From contig JAITOS010000164.1 in NCBI GenBank assembly GCA_031289815.1, positions 1 through 10,504 of the forward strand: 10,504 bases of DNA. The letters run 5' to 3'. Each line of letters opens with the position of its first letter. Positions within the stretch are counted from its first letter, which is position 1. The position numbers and the translations under genes were made by a program. This stretch comes from Peptococcaceae bacterium. Lineage in GTDB: Bacteria; Bacillota; Desulfitobacteriia; Desulfitobacteriales; Desulfitobacteriaceae. Below, one piece after another: positions 4,657 through 10,504 of this stretch. The notes under the pieces were generated by a model. That model saw only the letters and a program-made list of their open reading frames with translations. It had not been told where the DNA came from and searched no databases.

Positions 4657-6492
4657 ATGTGCGGCATAGCGGGGCAGATCGGCTGGCAGGAAGAATCTAT
4701 AGAGAAACAAAGGCACACCTACGAACAAATGCAACATGTGTTAAGAAGGCGCGGTCCCGATCAGGAAGGGATCTACATACAGGACGGCGCCGCCTTAATC
4801 CACACGCGCTTATGCGTTGTGGACAGCGAAAACGGCAAACAACCGATGCAATTTACACGCGGCGGCGAGCATTATGTACTCGTATATAACGGCGAGCTGT
4901 ATAATACGCCGGAGCTGCGAGCTGAGTTGGAGGGCCGCGGGCACCACTTTGCAGGCTATTCAGATACCGAGGTACTGGGAAGGGCCTACCTGGAATGGGG
5001 TGAAGAAGCACTGTCCCGGCTCAATGGGATCTTCGCCTTCGCTATTTGGGAAACGCATAACCGGCGCTTATTCATGGCCAGGGACAGGATCGGCGTCAAA
5101 CCTTTGTTCTATGCGCTGAAAGGGGATACCCTGCTGTTCGCTTCGGAAATAAAGGCGCTCTTAGCCCATCCCTTGCTGGAAGCGGCTATTGATACCCAAT
5201 CCGTGGCCGAACTTCTATTGATTGGCCCGGGAAGAACGCCTGGATATGGCGTTTTTTGCGGCGTCGAAGAACTTGAACCGGCTTCTTGCGCCGTTTACTC
5301 GTCCCAGGGTTTTCAAAAAAAGCGTTACTGGGAGCTTAGCGATCAGGAAAACACCGATAGCTTCGGGCAGGCAGTGGAGAAAGTGCGTTGGCTGGTCATC
5401 GACGCGATCGAACGCCAGTTAGTCTCTGACGTTCCGGTCTGCACCTTGCTGTCAGGGGGCTTGGATTCGAGCATTATTTCCTCGGTAGCCGACCGCAGTT
5501 TCCGGAGACAGGGGAAAACCCTGCATACTTTCTCTGTGGATTACAAGGATAATGAGAAGTATTTTACCGCCGGCAAATTTCAGCCCAATAGCGATCAACG
5601 CTTTATTCTGCGGATGAATGCGTACTTAAACGCCGAACATCATCGGGTGCTTTTGGACACGGATGAGCTGGTAGACGCCCTGTATAAGGCGGTAGAAGCC
5701 CGGGACCTTCCGGGGATGGCGGATGTAGACGCTTCCCTTTTACTCTTTTGCCAAGAGATCAAGAAACAGGCCACAGTAGCGCTTTCCGGTGAATGCGCCG
5801 ACGAGATCTTTGGCGGCTACCCGTGGTATCGGGATAAGGAGATCCGAGAGCGCTATGGTTTTCCCTGGGCGCAGTCGGGCAAATTCCGGCAATCCTTTTT
5901 GCGTCCGGAATTTGCCGCCCGGATCGACGCGGCGGGATATATTGACGAGCGCTATCAGCAGACGCTCAAAGAAACCTCGGCGGTCTATACGGTCGATCCC
6001 AGCGAAAAGCGAATGAAAGAAATGGTGAACCTCAACTTCCGCTGGTTTATGCAGACCTTGCTCAGCCGCAAAGATCATATGAGCATGTATTCAAGTCTGG
6101 AAGTGCGTGTACCTTACTGCGATCACCGGATCGCCGAGTACCTGTATACCCTGCCGTGGGAGTACAAGGACTATCAACAAACCGAAAAAGGATTGCTGCG
6201 CGCCGCGATGTCGGATATATTGCCCCAAGAGGTATTATGGCGCAAGAAAAGCCCTTACCCGAAGACGCATCATCCCGCCTATCTGGCGGCGGTTTCAAAA
6301 CAGCTGCGCGAAGTCATAGAGGAGCCGGACGCCCCTATCCTCCAAATCGTCAGGAAAGAGGCGCTGACAAACCTGATCAGCCGCAACGATCCGACGCCTT
6401 GGTATGGGCAGCTCATGACGACCCCGCAGACGATCGCCTATTTTCTGCAAATGAACCACTGGCTGGAGAAGTATCGCGTGCGTATCATTTAA
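4657..6492 (+). CDS. asnB: Glutamine-hydrolysing asparagine synthetase
   Basis: This 611-residue enzyme converts aspartate, glutamine and ATP to asparagine, glutamate, AMP and PPi in the cytoplasm. The N-terminal class II glutamine amidotransferase domain begins MCGIAG, with Cys2 as the catalytic nucleophile after Met removal. It carries RRGPDQEG (31-38), Arg51, YNGELYN (77-83) with the Asn78-Gly79 oxyanion site and Glu80, and SDTEV (102-106). The synthetase domain carries the pyrophosphate loop SGGLDSS (266-272), followed by SGECADEIFGGYPWY and EVRVPYCDH, both typical of AsnB. The ATG at 4657 is required because it places Cys at position 2 and lies 9 nt after GAGGAG (4642-4647). An upstream TTG at 4630 would bury the nucleophile. 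The length matches the family and nothing is broken. It is preceded by a terminator-like hairpin and is convergent with purC, 21 bp away. Confidence 0.95.
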   Translation: MCGIAGQIGWQEESIEKQRHTYEQMQHVLRRRGPDQEGIYIQDGAALIHTRLCVVDSENGKQPMQFTRGGEHYVLVYNGELYNTPELRAELEGRGHHFAGYSDTEVLGRAYLEWGEEALSRLNGIFAFAIWETHNRRLFMARDRIGVKPLFYALKGDTLLFASEIKALLAHPLLEAAIDTQSVAELLLIGPGRTPGYGVFCGVEELEPASCAVYSSQGFQKKRYWELSDQENTDSFGQAVEKVRWLVIDAIERQLVSDVPVCTLLSGGLDSSIISSVADRSFRRQGKTLHTFSVDYKDNEKYFTAGKFQPNSDQRFILRMNAYLNAEHHRVLLDTDELVDALYKAVEARDLPGMADVDASLLLFCQEIKKQATVALSGECADEIFGGYPWYRDKEIRERYGFPWAQSGKFRQSFLRPEFAARIDAAGYIDERYQQTLKETSAVYTVDPSEKRMKEMVNLNFRWFMQTLLSRKDHMSMYSSLEVRVPYCDHRIAEYLYTLPWEYKDYQQTEKGLLRAAMSDILPQEVLWRKKSPYPKTHHPAYLAAVSKQLREVIEEPDAPILQIVRKEALTNLISRNDPTPWYGQLMTTPQTIAYFLQMNHWLEKYRVRII

Positions 6493-6513
6493 AGCAGTCC
6501 TGAGAGCGGTGAT

Positions 6514-7218
6514 TTATTGACCGGTGATTCTTCGCAGCACATCTGCATAGCCGCCGAGAACGTCGCCAAGATCACGCCGGAAGCGGTCTTTATCGAGTTT
6601 CTCGTTGGTTTCGCTATCCCACAGCCGACAAGAGTCCGGTGAAATTTCGTCGCACAAAATAATTTCGCCCTGGCAGCGTCCGAATTCCAGCTTGAAATCG
6701 ACCAGAATGATCCTCCGCTTGCGGAAAAAAGCGGCTAAAAGATCATTGATCATCAGCGCCTGGGCCTTCATGTAGTCAAGTTCCGCCTGCGTTGCCAGCC
6801 CGATGGCGGTGATCTGGCTGTCGTTGATCAAGGGGTCGCCCAGTTGGTCGCTTTTATAACTGAATTCAGTGACCGTGTTGTGGAGCGGGCTTCCTTCCTC
6901 CACGCCGTATTTTTTGGAGAACCCCCCGGCGGCGATATTGCGGACGATCACTTCTACCAATATGATTTCAGATTGCTTGACCAGGATGGAGGTATCATCA
7001 AGAACCCGGATCAGATGGGTTTGAATCCCGTTCTGCGCCAGATGCTCGAAGAGAATATTGGAGATAGCGGCGTTTAATTTTCCTTTGCCTGCGAGTTCTT
7101 CCTTTTTTTCACCGTTAAAGGCGGTGGCGGTATCTTTATAGCGGATGATATAGCTTTCATCATCCGCGCCGCGGCAGACGATCTTCGATTTTCCTTCGTA
7201 AATGATTGGCTGATTCAT
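6514..7218 (-). CDS. purC: SAICAR synthetase (phosphoribosylaminoimidazole-succinocarboxamide synthase)
   Basis: This 234-residue protein joins CAIR and aspartate using ATP in de novo purine synthesis. The family signatures are in order: YEGKSK (7-12) in the nucleotide-binding region, RYKDTATAFNG (26-36), VEVIVRNIAAGGFSKKYG (88-105), VDFKLEFG (173-180), and DEISPDSCRLWD (190-201). The length is standard for a bacterial monofunctional PurC. ATG 7218 follows AGGAG (7232-7228) by 9 nt. It has its own TTGACA/TACACT promoter and a hairpin in the leader. It stands alone here, not in the usual purE-C-F-M-N-H-D cluster, and the neighbour downstream on its strand is the convergent asnB. No intrinsic terminator is visible in the 21-bp gap between the two stops. 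Confidence 0.96.
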   Translation of the reverse strand: MNQPIIYEGKSKIVCRGADDESYIIRYKDTATAFNGEKKEELAGKGKLNAAISNILFEHLAQNGIQTHLIRVLDDTSILVKQSEIILVEVIVRNIAAGGFSKKYGVEEGSPLHNTVTEFSYKSDQLGDPLINDSQITAIGLATQAELDYMKAQALMINDLLAAFFRKRRIILVDFKLEFGRCQGEIILCDEISPDSCRLWDSETNEKLDKDRFRRDLGDVLGGYADVLRRITGQ

Positions 7219-7242
7219 ATGTTCACGCTCCTATACGACAAA

Positions 7243-7260
7243 AACGCTTATCTCAGCGTT
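7243..7260 (-). promoter_or_regulatory. Terminator-like hairpin in the purC leader
   Basis: On the purC transcript AACGCT (7260-7255) pairs with AGCGTT (7248-7243) around the 6-nt loop GAGATA. The stem runs into TTTTG, only about 10 nt before the ribosome site. It could attenuate or stabilise the purC message. The stem is only 6 bp, so this is tentative. No purine riboswitch core fits in the roughly 60-nt leader. Confidence 0.35.
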
Positions 7261-7285
7261 CACTAAACATCTCTGATCCGAAAAT

Positions 7286-7314
7286 AGTGTAAACGAAAAG
7301 AGAGATTTTGTCAA
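7286..7314 (-). promoter_or_regulatory. Sigma-A type promoter of purC
   Basis: On the minus strand TTGACA (7314-7309), a 17-bp spacer and TACACT (7291-7286) form a good promoter. The start point is predicted near 7279, giving a leader of about 60 nt. No clear PurR box is seen. Confidence 0.7.
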
Positions 7315-7386
7315 TGCTTGCAATGGCGGCTGAAAACGCCGTGCAGCTGAAAAAGACGGAAATTAAATATTGACGAAGGTATGGAC

Positions 7387-7434
7387 GATAAGATCATTGT
7401 CACGTAAAATGATAAGGTCAGTGTCGCGTAAAAT
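7387..7434. repeat. Tandem 24-bp direct repeat upstream of the ywbE-like gene
   Basis: Two immediately adjacent 24-bp units (7387-7410 and 7411-7434) both begin GATAAG and end CGTAAAAT, and differ at only three positions. They sit about 33-80 bp before the ywbE-like start codon, where a promoter and operators are expected. A weak promoter, TGGACG (7382-7387) N17 TAAAAT (7405-7410), overlaps the first unit. The repeats may be paired binding sites for a regulator, or a small duplication. Confidence 0.8.
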
Positions 7435-7466
7435 ATATCGCCCAGCTTTAAGAAAGGAGTCCTGAC

Positions 7467-7739
7467 ATGCGCCCATTGCCTAAAACGCAAGCGGAGAAAA
7501 GCGTAACGGACGGCGGCGAATCGCCTGCCCGCGCTTCCGGCTCGAAACCTCCCGCCAGAAAAGAACTGCAAATCGGTAGCCGTGTCGCCATTGTCCAGAA
7601 ACAAGATCAGGCAAGCGGCAAGCTCACCTATGGCCGTATAAAGAAAATTTTGACGAACAGTCCGGCGCATCCGCACGGGATTAAAGTCAGCCTGGAGGAC
7701 GGCGCCGTCGGTCGGGTGCAGGCTCAATTACCACCCTGA
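7467..7739 (+). CDS. ywbE: YwbE family (DUF2196) protein with N-terminal extension
   Basis: A 90-residue protein whose residues about 33-88 match the small YwbE/DUF2196 family. The core reads IGSRVAIVQKQDQASGKLTYG, followed by a basic stretch, ILTNSPAHPHGIKV and DGAVGRVQ. The NSP-HPHGIKV block is the family hallmark. Known YwbE proteins are about 60-65 residues. Here about 30 extra residues rich in Pro, Ala, Ser and Lys precede the core and look disordered. The ATG at 7467 is 7 nt after AGAAAGGAG, and no internal start has a better site, so the extension is probably real. The family's function is unknown; the compact KOW-like, basic character suggests nucleic acid or ribosome contact, but that is inference. 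It is preceded by a 24-bp tandem repeat, and no terminator is seen before the tRNA promoter. Confidence 0.85.
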   Translation: MRPLPKTQAEKSVTDGGESPARASGSKPPARKELQIGSRVAIVQKQDQASGKLTYGRIKKILTNSPAHPHGIKVSLEDGAVGRVQAQLPP

Positions 7740-7752
7740 AATACGAAAACAG

Positions 7753-7781
7753 TTGACACGCTTTTTGTTTTTGTCTATAAT
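7753..7781 (+). promoter_or_regulatory. Consensus sigma-A promoter of tRNA-Trp
   Basis: TTGACA (7753-7758), a 17-bp spacer and TATAAT (7776-7781) match the consensus perfectly. The start point is expected near 7788, leaving a roughly 36-nt 5' leader for RNase P to remove before the tRNA begins at 7824. Confidence 0.9.
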
Positions 7782-7823
7782 TTTATTCGGTACTAGTTTA
7801 GGATACATGATCAGGATACCTGA

Positions 7824-7897
7824 AGGGGATTAGTTTAATGGTAGAACAGCGGTCTCCAAAACCGTCAGTGAGGGTTCAACTCCTTCATCCCCTGCCA
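7824..7897 (+). tRNA. tRNA-Trp (anticodon CCA)
   Basis: The acceptor stem is AGGGGAT (7824-7830) pairing with ATCCCCT (7887-7893), with discriminator G7894 and an encoded CCA end (7895-7897). The anticodon stem GCGGT/ACCGT flanks the loop CTCCAAA, which reads CCA as the anticodon, decoding UGG. The T arm is GAGGG-TTCAACT-CCTTC with one G-U pair. The D arm contains GTTTAATGGTAGAAC. Everything expected of a functional 74-nt tRNA is present, framed by a perfect promoter and a strong terminator, so it is a single-gene transcription unit. Confidence 0.97.
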
Positions 7898-7909
7898 GAA
7901 GCCAACCAG

Positions 7910-7948
7910 CCTGAAGTTCTTTGATGTATAAGGATTTCGGGTTTTTTT
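7910..7948 (+). terminator. Strong intrinsic terminator after tRNA-Trp
   Basis: Positions 7910-7921 can pair with 7930-7941 over 12 continuous pairs, including a few G-U pairs, with an 8-nt loop. Seven T (7942-7948) follow directly. It ends the tRNA-Trp transcript 12 nt after the mature 3' end. Confidence 0.85.
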
Positions 7949-7992
7949 AATGAAACCTGCCGTGCGGTGTCACTGTATTCATTAAAAAATCT

Positions 7993-8021
7993 TTGACATC
8001 TGTAAAATAAATCACCATAAT
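7993..8021 (+). promoter_or_regulatory. Sigma-A type promoter of the ftsK/spoIIIE-like gene
   Basis: TTGACA (7993-7998), a 17-bp spacer and CATAAT (8016-8021) are followed within 20 nt by the ribosome site GGAGGTG (8039-8045). The leader is short, with the start expected near 8028. Confidence 0.7.
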
Positions 8022-8054
8022 GAAAATGAGAAGTTATTGGAGGTGACCTGTATT

Positions 8055-10496
8055 TTGCCGAAAATACGTCTGCCGGTATGGGTGAAAAGATTATTGATCG
8101 TTTTTCTCCTGCTAATCGCCTTTTTGGATCTGTTAGGAACGTTTGATTTTACCGCGCCTGGAATAAAAATTTTCAGCATGTTTACGCATATCATGGGGGA
8201 TTATGCTTATCTGAGTTCGTTCATTTGTCTCGGATTCGCCTTTGTTTTTTGGTTGATCTTCAACCAGAGGCCGGACGCTTCCCCCAAAAAATCCGTAAAA
8301 ACGCAGACAGACCGCGATGCGAATCAAAAACTTTTGGATCACAAAAAGTCCGCGGTGAAAAACCCCCGTGTTCTTGAAAATCCCGTGGAAACGCTCTCCT
8401 CGCCATCAATATTTTCCGTTCCGCCTGGAAAACTTGTGACCTTACATGGTTTCCGGGATTATTTTGAAACCTCTGAATGGGCGGAAGTGGCCAAACCGAA
8501 GGTTGATCTTAAAGAATTAGGCGCTGATTTTCCCTCTTATTTCTACGAAGGCAATGAAACGAATCGTTCTCCTAGAGAAAGCAACTATGTTTCCGTCAAA
8601 GGCTTCCGCAATTATTTTGAACAGGTTCGTCATGAAATCGACAGCGATAATGAAGCGGCCGCAGGGCTGGTTATGGACGCCGTGTTGCGCGACCGGAATA
8701 TACCGTTGGATTCCTTAGCGCAACCGGCGACGCAGCGTTCTCCTGAATCTCCGCCGAATGCTCAGCCTGCCGCCGAAACGCTTTTGCCGCCGGAGCCGGA
8801 ACCAAGGATCGCCGAAAGAATTACCCGGATCACGCCGCCGGAGAATGAGCCTTTCATCACGAAAAAGCCCGCCGCGCCGGTAGAGAGCGGTGATTTTGTC
8901 AGGGAGGAGGTTGCGTCTGTAGAGAGCGAGCCTTTTGCCCCCGAACCGGATGATGACGCTGACGGCGAAGCGGCGGAGATCGCTTCGGCGGTGAAATCTT
9001 TGCCAGCGGCAACTCCGCCGGACAGGACGGACAGGACGGAGAGGGGAGAGCCGGCTTCCAGTTTCGGACGGAGATCGACAGCCAGGACGTCCTATGCCTT
9101 ACCGGAAATTACGATCTTCAGAGCGCCGCAAGCAATCCCGGCAATTTCCGGGGAAGAGGATACGACCGCTCTGAAGGTGGAAGAAATTTTACAGGAATTC
9201 GGCGTGAAAGCCAAGGTCGTCCGCCATACCCAAGGACCGGTGATCACCCGTTATGAGTTGGTTCCCGCTCCCGGAGTGAAGATTAGTAAAATTGTAAATT
9301 TGAGCGATGACATCGCCCTGGCCTTGGCCGCGGGCGACATCCGGATTGAAGCGCCGATTCCCGGAAAATCCGCCATCGGCATTGAAGTACCGAACAAAAA
9401 TATGCGTACTGTAGGTTTCCGGGAAATATTTGAGACGGAAACCTGCCGCCGCCTTCCCTCCAAGCTGAAGATCGCCTTAGGGAAGGATATTGCCAATCAA
9501 TCGATTGTAGCCGATTTAAGAAAAATGCCCCATTTATTGATTGCCGGATCGACGGGCGCCGGTAAGAGCGTCTGTATCACCTCCATCATCATTTCCATCC
9601 TGATGAACGCCCTGCCGTCGGATGTGAAGCTGCTGCTGATCGATCCCAAGATGGTTGAATTGAATCACTATCAGGGAATTCCGCATTTGCTGTTCCCGGT
9701 GATCAACGATCCGCAAAAGGCGGCCGCCTCCTTGAAATGGATGGTGAAGGAGATGGAAACCCGCTATGAGCTCTTTGCCGCCGCCGGGGTGCGGGATATT
9801 GAACGCTATAATCAGGCGAAGGGTGCGGATAGCAACGCCAAGCTCCCGTGGATTGTAGTCGTAATCGATGAATTAGCGGACTTAATGCAGGTCGCGGCCA
9901 GCGAGGTGGAGGACAGCATCTGCCGCTTAGCCCAAATGGCCAGAGCCGCGGGCATTCATCTGGTGATCGCTACCCAGCGTCCTTCGGTGGATGTGATCAC
10001 AGGCACGATTAAAGCGAACATCCCCAGCAGAATTTCCTTTGCCGTCGCGTCTCAGATCGATTCTCGAACGATTCTGGACACGGTGGGCGCGGAAAAACTC
10101 TATGGGAAAGGTGATATGCTGTACGCGCCCTTGGGGACCAACAAAGCGATTCGGGTTCAGGGCTGTTTGATTTTAGACGAAGAGGTCACCCGCGTCATCC
10201 AGCACTGGAAGCAGCAGGGGAAACCGGAGTATTTAGATCCGTCCGTTTTCTTTGAAAGCGGCGGCACGGGCGAAAAATCGGATTTTACCGACGATCTTTT
10301 TTGTGAAGCGGGGGAACTGCTCATTTCTAGCGGGATCGCTTCCATCACCTTTATCCAGCGGCGTTTGCGCGTAGGGTATGCCAGAGCCGCCCGTTTGATG
10401 GATTTATTGGAGGAGAGCGGGGTCGTCGGCGGCTATGAAGGGGCAAAACAGCGTCAAATATTGATGACGTTAGAAGAATTTCAGGAGCGGTTTTAG
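8055..10496 (+). CDS. FtsK/SpoIIIE family DNA translocase with a short membrane domain
   Basis: This 813-residue ATP-driven double-stranded DNA pump moves chromosomes through the closing septum. Two hydrophobic membrane segments (about 13-30 and 50-69) are followed by an acidic, Pro/Glu-rich linker (about 72-370). The alpha domain then begins with EEDTTALKVEEILQEFGVKA and GPVITRYEL. The motor has Walker A GSTGAGKS (498-505) and Walker B with Asp605-Glu606 (VVVIDELADLM), followed by QMARAAGIHLVIATQRPSVD. The gamma winged-helix (about 746-806) contains ITFIQRRLRVGYARAARLM, which reads orientation sequences on DNA. Family members usually have four membrane segments, so only two is unusual. TTG 8055 is chosen because GGAGGTG (8039-8045) lies 9 nt upstream; a TTG at 8037 precedes that site. 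Sequence alone does not decide between a vegetative FtsK and a sporulation SpoIIIE. It has its own promoter. Confidence 0.93.
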   Translation: MPKIRLPVWVKRLLIVFLLLIAFLDLLGTFDFTAPGIKIFSMFTHIMGDYAYLSSFICLGFAFVFWLIFNQRPDASPKKSVKTQTDRDANQKLLDHKKSAVKNPRVLENPVETLSSPSIFSVPPGKLVTLHGFRDYFETSEWAEVAKPKVDLKELGADFPSYFYEGNETNRSPRESNYVSVKGFRNYFEQVRHEIDSDNEAAAGLVMDAVLRDRNIPLDSLAQPATQRSPESPPNAQPAAETLLPPEPEPRIAERITRITPPENEPFITKKPAAPVESGDFVREEVASVESEPFAPEPDDDADGEAAEIASAVKSLPAATPPDRTDRTERGEPASSFGRRSTARTSYALPEITIFRAPQAIPAISGEEDTTALKVEEILQEFGVKAKVVRHTQGPVITRYELVPAPGVKISKIVNLSDDIALALAAGDIRIEAPIPGKSAIGIEVPNKNMRTVGFREIFETETCRRLPSKLKIALGKDIANQSIVADLRKMPHLLIAGSTGAGKSVCITSIIISILMNALPSDVKLLLIDPKMVELNHYQGIPHLLFPVINDPQKAAASLKWMVKEMETRYELFAAAGVRDIERYNQAKGADSNAKLPWIVVVIDELADLMQVAASEVEDSICRLAQMARAAGIHLVIATQRPSVDVITGTIKANIPSRISFAVASQIDSRTILDTVGAEKLYGKGDMLYAPLGTNKAIRVQGCLILDEEVTRVIQHWKQQGKPEYLDPSVFFESGGTGEKSDFTDDLFCEAGELLISSGIASITFIQRRLRVGYARAARLMDLLEESGVVGGYEGAKQRQILMTLEEFQERF

Positions 10497-10504
10497 GTTT
10501 CTTG

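Noticed and set aside
6507..6529. Direct repeat CGGTGATT at the asnB/purC junction as a shared terminator
   Set aside because: The short repeat does not form a convincing GC-rich stem followed by a T run on either strand.
7219..7280. Purine riboswitch in front of purC
   Set aside because: The leader is about 60 nt and lacks the three-way junction core; only a single small hairpin fits.
7311..7727. 138-codon open frame on the minus strand
   Set aside because: It overlaps the ywbE-like gene almost completely, has no ribosome site and no recognisable family; it is a shadow frame.
1..10504. CRISPR array, prophage or defence island
   Set aside because: No regularly spaced repeats, phage structural genes or defence gene clusters are present; the only mobile element is the IS fragment at the left edge.

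Overview
The window looks like chromosomal DNA of an anaerobic, endospore-forming member of the Firmicutes. The support is an intact spo0A, strong sigma-A type promoters, AGGAGG-type ribosome sites, frequent TTG/GTG starts, a HesB-like small iron-sulfur protein of the type common in anaerobes, and a UPF0237/UPF0210 gene pair. Moderate GC content and gene flavour would fit a spore-forming Negativicute or Clostridium relative, but no 16S or single diagnostic gene settles this, so that part is inference.

Layout. The left edge (1-141, minus) is the 5' end of an IS1634-like transposase with its own promoter. It is separated by a terminator-like hairpin from a promoter driving a HesB/IscA-like gene (302-625, plus). 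After a terminator come an ACT-domain gene and its UPF0210 partner (720-2379), a two-gene operon. From about 2434 to 3045 there is no credible protein gene. Instead there is a dense array of hairpins behind a TATAAT box, about 610 nt long. I interpret it as a large structured non-coding RNA, most likely OLE (ornate, large, extremophilic) RNA. It is followed by spo0A (3190-3963) and a TetR-family regulator (3994-4548).

Next are asnB (4657-6492, plus) and, convergent with it, a lone purC (6514-7218, minus). Both are preceded by terminator-like leader hairpins. Then come a perfect-register tandem 24-bp repeat and a ywbE-like gene (7467-7739), a tRNA-Trp gene with consensus promoter and strong terminator (7753-7948), and an FtsK/SpoIIIE DNA translocase (8055-10496) with a short membrane part.

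How they fit together. Most genes are separate housekeeping units: Fe-S handling, asparagine and purine synthesis, tRNA, and chromosome segregation. The sporulation thread is Spo0A (master regulator) plus the FtsK/SpoIIIE translocase, which may act in division or in forespore chromosome transfer. The most interesting object is the large RNA directly upstream of spo0A. In the classical arrangement OLE RNA lies in an isoprenoid/DNA-repair gene cluster next to its membrane protein OAP. Here no OAP is visible and the neighbour is spo0A.
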